From a virus, in the IMG/VR virus record IMGVR_UViG_3300009149_004752, positions 1 through 36,901 of that record: 36,901 nucleotides of DNA; one strand, 5' to 3'. The notes beneath the pieces were generated by a model. It was not told the origin of the DNA, searched no databases, and saw only the letters and a list, made by a program, of their open reading frames with translations. Positions 7,690-15,322 of this stretch are shown here, piece by piece. Position numbers and translations under genes: made by a program. Within the stretch, counting starts at the first letter, position 1; each line of letters opens with the position of its first letter.

Positions 7690-8043
7690 ATGACGGAACT
7701 AGAGAAGGTCATTTATCCATTTGTGTACCCCAAGTTGAAAGGGAAGGACTGGGAACGCCGCGGGCACACAGTCTTTCTCTATCGAGTTGGAGGGATAGAG
7801 AACAGACGGCAGGTCTACGCCAAAATTGACCACGAGATACAACTTCTCTACATGCCAGACGGCAAGTACAACGCAAACTTCCTCATGCACGAGATAGAGC
7901 CGAGGTTACGAGCCGAGCGCGTCGCCTTGAGATTTGGGTTCGCAGGTGACAACTACTGGTATGTGGACCTGATAGACAAGGACGAAGCCTATGGCAATCC
8001 CGACCCCATGAAGGCAGTTGGAGAATACTTGGGGTTGAAGTGA
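7690..8043 (+). CDS. Unrecognised 117-residue protein
   Basis: Starts at ATG 7690 behind a strong GAGGAGGAGGT site and ends in a TGA overlapping the GTG of the next gene. The 117-residue product (MTELEKVIYPFVYPKLKGKDW...) is mixed alpha/beta with many charged and aromatic residues and no membrane segment or known motif. It sits inside the split polymerase region, between the exonuclease and the polymerase genes, so a DNA-related role is possible but unproven. Confidence 0.6.
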   Translation: MTELEKVIYPFVYPKLKGKDWERRGHTVFLYRVGGIENRRQVYAKIDHEIQLLYMPDGKYNANFLMHEIEPRLRAERVALRFGFAGDNYWYVDLIDKDEAYGNPDPMKAVGEYLGLK

Positions 8044-8495
8044 TAAACCAGAAGAACAGCACGGTATTGTTCGACTTCTGGGCTTGCCAACGACCTCTGA
8101 CTAGCCATTGGGGTAGTGGACAGGTTTGGGGTAGGATAGTCGAAGGGTTTGGCCAACCAGATGTGGCCTTTGGCAAGACAGATGGTATACCCGAAGGTGT
8201 GGTGGCAGTTGATTTGAATACGGGGTACGATTGGAAGAAACTACCGTTCAAAGACAATGAGTTTGAGTTTGGTTATTGGGACCCGCCATACGATCACCTC
8301 TATAAGAAAGAGGGCATGGAGATATGGCGTTGCTGCAGGCGTTTGGCGATACTCCACACGCATATCTGGCCGAGAGCGTGGCTTGTGGGGGCAAGGAGAG
8401 AAGCAATGATTGCAGTAACGATGGGGCCAATGAAGCAAATCCGCTGCCTCCAAGTACACCGAAAGGGGAGTATGCAGAGTTGCAAATTACTATGA
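8040..8495 (+). CDS. Mini DNA methyltransferase-like protein with DPPY motif
   Basis: A 151-residue protein whose GTG start overlaps the previous stop (GTGA). It carries YWDPPYDHLY (DPPY at about 81-84), the catalytic motif of N6-adenine and N4-cytosine methyltransferases, followed by RRLAILHTHIWPRAW and ARREAMIAVTMGP. No glycine-rich SAM-binding motif I (FxGxG) can be seen, so it is either a minimal family, a domain that works with a partner, or a degenerate enzyme. This compact form resembles small methyltransferase-like proteins of other phages. A second frame (8324-8521) runs through its 3' half but has no good ribosome binding site. Confidence 0.55.
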   Translation: MINQKNSTVLFDFWACQRPLTSHWGSGQVWGRIVEGFGQPDVAFGKTDGIPEGVVAVDLNTGYDWKKLPFKDNEFEFGYWDPPYDHLYKKEGMEIWRCCRRLAILHTHIWPRAWLVGARREAMIAVTMGPMKQIRCLQVHRKGSMQSCKLL

Positions 8496-8517
8496 AGGCG
8501 CACATGAAAGGAATGGA

Positions 8518-8838
8518 GTGAAACTCATCTATGTAGCAGGGCCGTACACTGCACCAACCTCGGCTGGTGAATTCAACAACATCATGCAGGCGCGGGCCAA
8601 GGGCCTTGCACTGATTAAGAAGGGATACGCTGTGATTATCCCTCACTTGAATTCAATGTTCATGCCAGTAACACGCGGAGAAATCATGTCAGTTGACCTT
8701 GAAATCCTGAGTAGGTGTGACGCCATCTACCTGTTGAAGGACTGGCAGGATTCCAAGGGTGCCATCCAAGAGAGGCAGTTTGCCGCGTCGCATGGCCTGA
8801 CGGTTTATGTAGAAGGCGTGAATGACCCACTTGACTGA
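8518..8838 (+). CDS. DUF4406 / nucleoside 2-deoxyribosyltransferase-like protein
   Basis: The 106-residue product starts at GTG 8518 after AAAGGAATGGA. YVAGPYTAPT at the N-terminus, HLNSMF, then LSRCDAIYLLKDWQDSKGA and a final QERQFAASHGL match the nucleoside 2-deoxyribosyltransferase superfamily (DUF4406 branch): a nucleotide-binding Rossmann-like fold with a catalytic glutamate usual in the GAxxE segment. Family members exchange or hydrolyse the base of a deoxynucleoside. Here it might supply, remove or remodel a modified nucleotide, in line with the methyltransferases around it and the tailoring cassette upstream; that link is inference. Its end overlaps the start of the cytosine methyltransferase gene. 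Confidence 0.7.
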   Translation: MKLIYVAGPYTAPTSAGEFNNIMQARAKGLALIKKGYAVIIPHLNSMFMPVTRGEIMSVDLEILSRCDAIYLLKDWQDSKGAIQERQFAASHGLTVYVEGVNDPLD

Positions 8839-9949
8839 AGGAATGTTGACCCATGTTGACCTGTTTTCAGGTATTGGTGGGTTCAGCCTTGCTGCAGAAT
8901 GGGCTGGATACACGACAGTCTTATTTGTGGAGAAGGACAAGTATTGTCAGGCTGTATTACAGAAGCACTGGCCGAACGTACCCATCATAGGAGATATACG
9001 CGATGTCAATGAAGAGACTGTTGCACACGCCTACTCAGAAGGCCAACCAGATGTCTCCGTCAATGAAGGAACGGGACGCAGGCAGTTGGATGAGAACAGA
9101 GACGGAGCTGGACTCCCCACAATCGACCTTCTTACGGGCGGTTTTCCCTGTCAGCCCTTCTCTGTTGCCGGGCGGAGAGGCGGCAAGGATGACGACCGTT
9201 ACCTCTGGCCGGAGATGCTGCGTGTTATTGCACTCCTCAAGCCCCGTTGGGTGCTTGCTGAGAACGTTGCTGGAATCATCAACATGGCACTCGACGACGT
9301 GCTATCTGACCTGGAAGGCGAGGGGTACGAAACGGGGACGGTTGTACTTCCAGCTTGTGCCGTCAACGCCCCACACCGAAGGGACAGGGTGTGGATTGTG
9401 GCCCACTGCGACGACGGACTCAGCCAGCGACAGGAAGGGCAAGTACAAGCAGGGAGGAACACCGTTGACGTTGGCCATGAAGATGTGGCCGACACCGACA
9501 GTGGCAGACGCAGGACACCCGGGAAGAATCAAGTTAAAGAAGGGGCAGCAAGTCCATTTATCAGAGGCTATACGGATGCTGCCGACACCAGCAGCACGGG
9601 ACTGGAAGGATTGCGGGGACTTCACAGTACACCCAGAGAAGTCAAAGCTAGTTCACAGCATAGGGGGGGAGCTGAATCCAGATTGGGTAGAGCTCTTGAT
9701 GGGCTACCCGAAAGGTTGGACCGAGGTTGGGATGAGAGTTGGGAAAGCAAAACACCAAGGGTCTCGGAAGTCCGTAAACCAGACAGAAACAACAGGCTCA
9801 AATGCCTCGGGAACGCCATCGTTCCGCAGGTTGCGTACGAGATCTTGAAGGGGATAAGACTGACGGAGATCATGATACATGAAGGCCGTTGTGACATGAC
9901 GAAGAAAGGTGCCTTCCTCAGAAGAACCAAATATCCTACTCTACTATGA
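8822..9949 (+). CDS. dcm: DNA cytosine-C5 methyltransferase
   Basis: A 375-residue protein with the C5-cytosine methyltransferase motifs in order: DLFSGIGG (13-20, SAM binding), GGFPCQPFS with catalytic Cys110, AENV (146-149), RRDRVW (about 186-191) and the closing GNAIVPQVAYEI. A 35-residue polar insert lies between the third motif and PCQPFS. The target-recognition region (about 195-330) is rich in ADTDS-type phrases and ends in ESRLGRALDGLPERLD, a common ending in phage relatives. ATG 8822 is used, with AAGG upstream; ATG 8843 would remove seven residues. A 281-codon frame overlaps most of the gene (see 9003-9848). It probably methylates phage DNA against host restriction. The stop overlaps the polymerase start (ATGA). 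Confidence 0.85.
   Translation: MTHLTEGMLTHVDLFSGIGGFSLAAEWAGYTTVLFVEKDKYCQAVLQKHWPNVPIIGDIRDVNEETVAHAYSEGQPDVSVNEGTGRRQLDENRDGAGLPTIDLLTGGFPCQPFSVAGRRGGKDDDRYLWPEMLRVIALLKPRWVLAENVAGIINMALDDVLSDLEGEGYETGTVVLPACAVNAPHRRDRVWIVAHCDDGLSQRQEGQVQAGRNTVDVGHEDVADTDSGRRRTPGKNQVKEGAASPFIRGYTDAADTSSTGLEGLRGLHSTPREVKASSQHRGGAESRLGRALDGLPERLDRGWDESWESKTPRVSEVRKPDRNNRLKCLGNAIVPQVAYEILKGIRLTEIMIHEGRCDMTKKGAFLRRTKYPTLL
9003..9848 (+). CDS. Long overlapping frame inside dcm with methyltransferase-family phrases (tentative)
   Basis: This frame, +1 relative to dcm, is open for 281 codons without a stop. ATG 9003 is preceded by AGGAG (8989-8993) at nine-base spacing. The first 90 codons look like noise. From about 9290 onward the translation has phrases I recognise from phage cytosine methyltransferase C-termini: LTWKARGTKRGRLYFQL, STPHTEGTGCGLWPT, MWPTPTVADA and ELNPDWVELLMGYPKGW. 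The main dcm frame also has familiar family phrases over exactly the same bases. Either both frames are used, or relatives have switched frame during evolution. Expression of this frame here is unproven. Confidence 0.35.
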   Translation: MSMKRLLHTPTQKANQMSPSMKERDAGSWMRTETELDSPQSTFLRAVFPVSPSLLPGGEAARMTTVTSGRRCCVLLHSSSPVGCLLRTLLESSTWHSTTCYLTWKARGTKRGRLYFQLVPSTPHTEGTGCGLWPTATTDSASDRKGKYKQGGTPLTLAMKMWPTPTVADAGHPGRIKLKKGQQVHLSEAIRMLPTPAARDWKDCGDFTVHPEKSKLVHSIGGELNPDWVELLMGYPKGWTEVGMRVGKAKHQGSRKSVNQTETTGSNASGTPSFRRLRTRS

Positions 9950-11349
9950 ACAGGATTGAGAGAAATATGAGAACCAAAGCCACCACAGTAGATGCCTATC
10001 GATTGATTCATGAAGGCATCCTTGCACTTGCCCGAGCGGAGCGCCAAGGCTTCCGGATTGATATTGAATACTGCGAGAAGAAGCGGGAGTCACTGACCCG
10101 GAAGATTGCGCACAATCAGCAGAGAGTTGAGGACACCAAGCTCTACCGCCGGTGGGCTCACATCTATGGAACAAAGACCAACATATACAGCAACCACCAG
10201 CTTGCCCGTATCCTCTACCAGGTGTTGAAGATTGAGCCTCCGAAGATGACGGAGAAGGGCGTGGAGGGAGCCACTGATGAAGAGTCCCTAGCTCAGATTG
10301 ATATGCCCGAATTGAAGTTGATACTACAGATGCGGAAGCTGGTGAAGATTCGGGATACATACCTGGGTGCGTTCATCAGGGAATCAAACGATGGATGGAT
10401 ACACCCAGTGTTTCATCTCCATACCGTCCGTAGCTATCGCTCCAGCAGTTCAGATCCGAACTTCCAGAACATCCCGAAACGAGACGCGGAAGCGATGGAG
10501 ATCTGCCGCCGGGCCATCTACCCTCGACTGGGGCATATGTTGGTGGAGATGGACTTTGCATCCCTTGAAGTGATGATCAGTGCATGCTATCACAAGGATC
10601 CCACCATGCTCAAATACCTCCGGGATAAGCAATCAGACATGCACGCAGATATGGCAGCGCAGATATTCAAGATGGAAACCATTGACCGAAGCCTACCTTC
10701 TCATTACATACTGCGACAGGCTGCCAAGAACGGGTTTGTGTTCCCACAATTCTATGGGGATTACTACGGCAACAATGCGGTCGGCATTGCTTCCTGGGTG
10801 GAGCTGCCTCAGAGCAGATGGAAGAAGGGACAGGGCATCCTCCTCCCAGACGGGTCAAGCATATCTGACCATCTCATGATGAACGGGCTGCATTCATATA
10901 ATCAGTTCGTCGAGCATATGAAGGGTGTGGAAGAGTCCTTTTGGGGACAGCGATTCACACGATACAACCAATGGCGTAAGGCCTGGGTCAAGAAGTATCG
11001 ACGGCTGGGCTATCTGGAAATGCTCACTGGGTTCACATTCTCCGGAGTGATGAGAAAGAATGAGATTATCAACTATCCGATGCAGGGGACCGCCTTTCAT
11101 TGTCTGTTGTACACGTTCATTGAACTGGACAAAATGATGCGGGATGAAGGATGGGATTCGAGGCTTGTAGGCCAGATTCACGACTCAATCCTGATGGATG
11201 TCCATCCAGAAGAGCTCCCACGAGTTGAGCAGGCTATCCGTATGATAGTGAAGGAAATGCTGCCAGCAGCATGGAAATGGATTATCGTCCCATTGGACGT
11301 TGAGATCGAACGTTATGAGATTGACCAGCCCTGGGTCAAGAAAGGATGA
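9946..11349 (+). CDS. Family A DNA polymerase, polymerase domain only
   Basis: The 467-residue protein is a Pol I-type polymerase without the 5' nuclease and 3'-5' exonuclease domains. Palm and finger motifs are visible: RSYRSSSSDPNFQNIP where Pol I has TGRLSS...NLQNIP; motif A LVEMDFASLEV (D203); motif B RQAAKNGFVFPQFYG (R257, K261, Y270); motif C GQIHDSILMD (D413, with Ser in place of the usual Glu after HD). The second catalytic aspartate is present, so it should be active. ATG 9946 overlaps the dcm stop; ATG 9967 is an alternative. Proofreading probably comes from the UDG-exonuclease protein encoded 2.3 kb upstream, and the clamp and clamp loader complete a phage replisome. Confidence 0.85.
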   Translation: MNRIERNMRTKATTVDAYRLIHEGILALARAERQGFRIDIEYCEKKRESLTRKIAHNQQRVEDTKLYRRWAHIYGTKTNIYSNHQLARILYQVLKIEPPKMTEKGVEGATDEESLAQIDMPELKLILQMRKLVKIRDTYLGAFIRESNDGWIHPVFHLHTVRSYRSSSSDPNFQNIPKRDAEAMEICRRAIYPRLGHMLVEMDFASLEVMISACYHKDPTMLKYLRDKQSDMHADMAAQIFKMETIDRSLPSHYILRQAAKNGFVFPQFYGDYYGNNAVGIASWVELPQSRWKKGQGILLPDGSSISDHLMMNGLHSYNQFVEHMKGVEESFWGQRFTRYNQWRKAWVKKYRRLGYLEMLTGFTFSGVMRKNEIINYPMQGTAFHCLLYTFIELDKMMRDEGWDSRLVGQIHDSILMDVHPEELPRVEQAIRMIVKEMLPAAWKWIIVPLDVEIERYEIDQPWVKKG

Positions 11350-11352
11350 GAA

Positions 11353-12291
11353 ATGTCAACTGAAGGGGTGGTACTCCACCTGAAATACCGACCGCAGACC
11401 TTAGATGAGGTGATGGGAAATGAAGATGTTATTGAGGTATTGCGTGCACAGATAAGTGGGAAGCAGGCAATGCCTCGGAGCATTCTTCTCCATGGCCCAA
11501 CTGGATGTGGCAAAACGAGTCTGGCCAGAATAATCGCTCATGGAGTAGGCTGCGGTGAAGCAGATCTGAATGAGATTGATTCTGCCTCCTTCGGGCGTGG
11601 CATTGACACTATCAGAGACATCCGGAAGCAGAGCGCATACCGGCCGCTTGAGGGCAAATGCCGCGTCTGGATACTGGATGAAGTCCACCGGCTGACTGGA
11701 GATGCCCAGAGTGCGTTGTTGAAGGCGTTGGAGGATACGCCTGAGCATGTGTACTACATTCTGTGTACGACAGATCCGCAGAAACTCCTGCCAACAATCC
11801 GGGGCCGGTGCTCTCAACTACAGGTTCAACCGTTGACTGACCGTGAGATGAAGCTGTTGATCCGGAAGGTAGTCAAGGGAGAAGGGGAAACACTGTCGAA
11901 AGAGATCTATGACCAGATTGTACAGGACAGTCTGGGGCATCCTCGGAACGCTCTCCAGATACTCGCACAGGTATTGGCAGTGGATGAGGAAAGCAGATTA
12001 CGGGTGGCAAAGCGTACTGCAGAAATAGAATCCAAAACCATCGAACTATGCAGAGCTCTCACCAACGCTGCTCCATGGAAACAGATTGCCAACATTCTGA
12101 AAGGACTGACAGATGAGGATCCAGAGCAGGTGCGGAGAGCAGTGCTTGGTTATTGCCAGGCAGTCCTCTTGAAGACCGAAGCGCAGAATGATGGCATTGC
12201 TAGTGTGATGCAAGAGTTCTTGGAGCCATTGTACAACACAGGGTTCCCTGGATTAGTTTTCGCCTGCTACAGCACAGTGTTTGGGGAGTGA
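11353..12291 (+). CDS. Clamp loader ATPase (DnaX / RFC small-subunit-like)
   Basis: A 312-residue AAA+ protein beginning with LKYRPQTLDEVMGNEDV, the usual clamp-loader N-terminus. Walker A is GPTGCGKT (48-55), Walker B WILDEVHRL (D109, E110), and the arginine-finger region reads RGRCSQLQV (about 150-158) in place of the common SRC. No zinc-binding cysteine module as in bacterial DnaX is seen, which makes it closer in size to RFC small subunits. It should load the sliding clamp encoded at 5401-6426. ATG 11353 follows AAAGGATGAGAA; the gene starts three bases after the polymerase stop. Confidence 0.85.
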   Translation: MSTEGVVLHLKYRPQTLDEVMGNEDVIEVLRAQISGKQAMPRSILLHGPTGCGKTSLARIIAHGVGCGEADLNEIDSASFGRGIDTIRDIRKQSAYRPLEGKCRVWILDEVHRLTGDAQSALLKALEDTPEHVYYILCTTDPQKLLPTIRGRCSQLQVQPLTDREMKLLIRKVVKGEGETLSKEIYDQIVQDSLGHPRNALQILAQVLAVDEESRLRVAKRTAEIESKTIELCRALTNAAPWKQIANILKGLTDEDPEQVRRAVLGYCQAVLLKTEAQNDGIASVMQEFLEPLYNTGFPGLVFACYSTVFGE

Positions 12292-12294
12292 GGC

Positions 12295-13485
12295 ATGAAA
12301 GCGTACTATCAAGACGGGAAGGCAAGCATATATTGTGGTACGTCTCTTGAAATGGGGTTACCTGACGGGTCTGTGCAATGTGTAGTAACGAGTCCTCCGT
12401 ATTGGGGATTGAGGAAGTATGAGGGAGAGCAGGATTCGGTATGGGGTGGCGACTCTGAATGCGAGCATGAGTGGGGGAGTGAGAATCTCCGAAAGACTGG
12501 CAGGAATGATGGGGATAGGCCACGGCTTTCTGCGGGGAGCTATTCGCCAGGGGGAGAAGCCAAGTATTACGTCTGCAACCAGACTGCCTCACAAGGCTCC
12601 TTCTGTCTCAAATGCGGTGCATGGCGCGGTGCTTTCGGCTTAGAGCCTACTCCCGAACTGTACGTCTCTCACACCGTCCTGTTCCTTCGGGAGATACGGA
12701 GGGTGTTGAAGGACGATGGGGTTGTGTTCTGGAACATCGCGGACTCGTACGCTGGCGGCGGACGCAACAGCGGCAACAGTCTTGCAAACACGAGTGCCAA
12801 GCAACTCACACAGATTCACTCTATGAGTTGCGGCAAGGCCACTGTGCCTGACGGTTTGAAGCCCAAGGATATGTGCCTGATTCCCTTTCGTGTAGCTTTG
12901 GCAGCACAGGCAGACGGCTGGTACGTGAGAAGTGACATCATATGGGCAAAGCCCAACCCGATGCCCGAGAGCGTGAGGGACAGGCCGACGAGTTCATACG
13001 AGCATATCTTCCTGTTCACGAAGTCTCAGCACTACTACTGGGGCCAAGACGCGGTAAGGGAACCTATAAATGGCAATGGTTCTCGGACATTGGGTGACCC
13101 CAAGCTGTTTAAGAGCAACCCTGTTCCTGACGACACTCGAGAATATGATAGGTCTGGCAGGTGCGGCGACCCGTTATCTGGCCGCAACCTCCGTGATGTC
13201 TGGACGATAGCAACGCAACCATCGGGCTTCAAGCACTACGCGGCGTTCCCGCTAGAGATTCCGACTCGGTGTATCAAGGCGGCAACCATGCCCGGCGACA
13301 CGGTACTCGACCCGTTCTGCGGAACGGGGCGAACACTAGAGGCTGCAATACACTTCAACCGCAAGGCCATAGGCTATGATGTGTCGGAAGCCTACTGCGA
13401 TATGGCGACAAGACGCTGCAGGGGCGAAGGAACAGCTGGAAATCAGCAAGGCACAGATGGAACAGTATATCCCAAATTGCTATAG
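12295..13485 (+). CDS. DNA N4-cytosine / N6-adenine methyltransferase (beta class)
   Basis: The 396-residue protein has the catalytic motif TSPPYWGL (32-39) near the N-terminus and the SAM-binding motif DPFCGTGRT near the C-terminus, the beta-class order. A cysteine-rich stretch (ECEHEW, then VCNQTASQGSFCLKCGAW) at about 58-110 may bind zinc and could act in target recognition. SPPY is compatible with either N4-cytosine or N6-adenine methylation. No matching restriction endonuclease gene is visible, so it is probably an orphan enzyme that protects phage DNA. It starts three bases after the clamp loader stop. Confidence 0.85.
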   Translation: MKAYYQDGKASIYCGTSLEMGLPDGSVQCVVTSPPYWGLRKYEGEQDSVWGGDSECEHEWGSENLRKTGRNDGDRPRLSAGSYSPGGEAKYYVCNQTASQGSFCLKCGAWRGAFGLEPTPELYVSHTVLFLREIRRVLKDDGVVFWNIADSYAGGGRNSGNSLANTSAKQLTQIHSMSCGKATVPDGLKPKDMCLIPFRVALAAQADGWYVRSDIIWAKPNPMPESVRDRPTSSYEHIFLFTKSQHYYWGQDAVREPINGNGSRTLGDPKLFKSNPVPDDTREYDRSGRCGDPLSGRNLRDVWTIATQPSGFKHYAAFPLEIPTRCIKAATMPGDTVLDPFCGTGRTLEAAIHFNRKAIGYDVSEAYCDMATRRCRGEGTAGNQQGTDGTVYPKLL

Positions 13486-13536
13486 GCATGAACGAAAGCA
13501 GCCGAGATTGTATAGTAAGGATAGAAGGAGGTGTTT

Positions 13537-14034
13537 ATGGATCTGAATTATGAAAAGGATCTCGCAATTGACTCAGAAGCCCTCGACATTGAGTGGCTGG
13601 GACAGGCAGAGCTGATGAGGAGATATACTCATCATGCCGCTGACATGAAGAAAGCGATGGATGAGGCGAAGGAACGGCTGGACCTCGCCAAGGCCCAACT
13701 CGACATGGGTATCCGGTCTGCTCCCAACAAGTACGGTCTTGAGAAGGTGACTGAGGGGGCTCTCCAGAGCCTCATCCTGTTACAACCTCAATGCCAGAAG
13801 CTCTCTCAAGCGTACATCGATGCCAAGTACGAATACGACATTGCTGTGGGCGCAGTACGTGCTGTGGACCAGCGGAAAGATGCGTTGGAGAACCTGGTGC
13901 GTCTGTTGAATGCCTCGTATTTTGCAGGACCGCAGACCCCTCGGGACCTCTCCCGAGAAAGGCTGGAAGCGCAGAACAGAAGGCAGCAGAATGCCAAGAT
14001 TCAAATCACAAGAGGGAAAAGGCCCCCAGGATGA
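13537..14034 (+). CDS. Coiled-coil protein, possible recombination mediator (UvsY-like role)
   Basis: A 165-residue, strongly helical protein (KAMDEAKERLDLAKAQLD, then a second helix ending VRAVDQRKDALENLVRLL). The ribosome binding site AGAAGGAGGTGTTT fixes the start at ATG 13537, not at GTG 13531. Small helical proteins of this kind often lie beside SSB and RecA-like genes in phages, and here an SSB and a recombinase follow. A mediator role like that of T4 UvsY is therefore plausible, but I rely on gene order and helical character, not on a specific motif. The stop overlaps the next start (ATGA). Confidence 0.6.
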   Translation: MDLNYEKDLAIDSEALDIEWLGQAELMRRYTHHAADMKKAMDEAKERLDLAKAQLDMGIRSAPNKYGLEKVTEGALQSLILLQPQCQKLSQAYIDAKYEYDIAVGAVRAVDQRKDALENLVRLLNASYFAGPQTPRDLSRERLEAQNRRQQNAKIQITRGKRPPG

Positions 14035-14204
14035 TTGATGGGGAAGTGGGAAAGAGTATCATTGCTCTCATTGCCATCATATTCCTGATCACTCCCCCAA
14101 TAGCGTTGTTGGTATCGTTCTTCTCATACATCGGCAAGGTATGGGCAATCAGACTACTATTATCAGACAGGAGGAAGAACAACAATGGTGACGAAACGAA
14201 GTAG
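14031..14204 (+). CDS. Small membrane protein
   Basis: A 57-residue protein starting at ATG 14031, overlapping the previous stop (ATGA) and running 20 bases into the SSB gene. Residues about 9-42 are almost entirely hydrophobic (IIALIAIIFLITPPIALLV and following), enough for one or two membrane-spanning helices broken by a Pro-Pro. A basic tail (DRRKNNN) should stay in the cytoplasm. AAAAGGCCCCCAGG upstream is a modest ribosome binding site. Function is unknown. A membrane protein inside a recombination operon is unexpected. Confidence 0.6.
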   Translation: MIDGEVGKSIIALIAIIFLITPPIALLVSFFSYIGKVWAIRLLLSDRRKNNNGDETK

Positions 14205-15306
14205 CAAACGGAGGGGGGCGTTCAAAGGCAAGGTTAGCCGGAACGCAGTGAAGCAGAGCAGGAATGCTCAGTACAAGCATCTGAATCTGCCCAAGGGAAT
14301 GCGTATCTTCAAGGAAGAGCCGAAATCCCGGGTGAGCTTGGACATCCTCCCCTACCAGGTGACGGACCCCCATCATCTCGACCGGGATGAAGAGTATGAG
14401 ACTGCTCTTGAGGGAGGGCTCTGGTACCGGCACCCCTACTGGATCCATCGCAACATTGGAGCCAACAACGAGTCTGTGGTCTGCCCAGGCAGCGTCAAAC
14501 AGAAGTGCCCCATCTGTGAACATCGTGCACAGCTGCTCAAGGACGGGACGGAATGGAATGACGATTCCGTGAAAGCACTGAAGGCATCACTGCGGAATCT
14601 TTACGTGGTGATCCCGAGGGGCATGAAAAACTACGAAGAGACGCCACACATCTGGGACATCAGCCAGTTCCTGTTTCAGGATAAGCTGAACGAAGAGATC
14701 CAGGAGAATGAGGAGTACGAGACCTTCCCGGACCTGGAAGAGGGCTACACTCTCCGCATCCGCTTCACTGCGGAGCAGATTGGCTCCAACAAATTCGCAG
14801 CCACCTCAAGGATTGACTTCATTGAGCGTGATAAGCCATACGCAGAGTCCCTCCTAGAGGATGTGCCGGCACTGGATGATATCCTAATAGTGCCCACATA
14901 CAAGACGGTTGAAGCTCTGTTCTTCGGCGGTCTCTCTCAGGATGAGATTGACGATGAGGACGATGACCGGCCGGACCGCGAAGAGGAAGAGGACGAAAAA
15001 CCAGAGCCAAGGCGCAAGGCCAGGAACAAACCTCCGGTGGACGATGAGGAGGATGAGCCCGAAGAGGATGAAAAACCAGAGCCCAGGCGCAAGGCTAAAC
15101 CCAAACCTGAGCCTGATGACGACGAGAAGGAAGAAGATGAGAAGCCAGAGCCCAAGCCAACCCGGAGAACCAGAACGAAAGACAAAGGCGAAGACGCTGC
15201 AGACAAATGCCCCCACGGCGGAACATTCGGCAAAGACTTTGAAGAGCTAGATGAATGTGAAGCCTGTGAGATGTGGGAAGCCTGCGCAGACGCCTCAGAG
15301 GGCTAG
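14185..15306 (+). CDS. Single-stranded DNA-binding protein, T4 gp32-like
   Basis: The 373-residue protein starts at ATG 14185 after GAGGAAGAACAAC. A basic N-terminal tail (TKRSSKRRGAFKGK) precedes a core with the zinc-ligand pattern CPGSVKQKCPICEH, the layout of gp32-like proteins of T4-type phages. The core ends near residue 250. The C-terminal 110 residues are acidic with three repeats of the type EDEKPEPRRKA, then a second cysteine/histidine group (CPHGG...CEACEMWEAC). In gp32 the acidic tail recruits replication and recombination partners; the expanded repeat tail here probably does the same. It lies directly before the RecA-like recombinase gene. Confidence 0.75.
   Translation: MVTKRSSKRRGAFKGKVSRNAVKQSRNAQYKHLNLPKGMRIFKEEPKSRVSLDILPYQVTDPHHLDRDEEYETALEGGLWYRHPYWIHRNIGANNESVVCPGSVKQKCPICEHRAQLLKDGTEWNDDSVKALKASLRNLYVVIPRGMKNYEETPHIWDISQFLFQDKLNEEIQENEEYETFPDLEEGYTLRIRFTAEQIGSNKFAATSRIDFIERDKPYAESLLEDVPALDDILIVPTYKTVEALFFGGLSQDEIDDEDDDRPDREEEEDEKPEPRRKARNKPPVDDEEDEPEEDEKPEPRRKAKPKPEPDDDEKEEDEKPEPKPTRRTRTKDKGEDAADKCPHGGTFGKDFEELDECEACEMWEACADASEG
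14980..15165 (+). repeat. Acidic/basic repeat tract in the SSB tail
   Basis: Three imperfect copies of a unit coding for (E)EDEKPEPxRKA start near 14990, 15061 and 15130, separated by acidic spacers. Codons differ somewhat between copies, so the repeat is older than the PAKAA repeat at the window start. Confidence 0.7.
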
Positions 15307-15322
15307 GCCAGAGGGCTAACCA

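Noticed and set aside
8324-8521. 65-codon + strand frame overlapping the end of the mini methyltransferase
   Set aside because: No convincing ribosome binding site and a low-complexity product; the methyltransferase frame has the family motifs.
13500-13530. Possible promoter (tatagt as a -10-like box) before the coiled-coil gene
   Set aside because: No -35-like element at a suitable distance; the gap is short and an operon explains expression.
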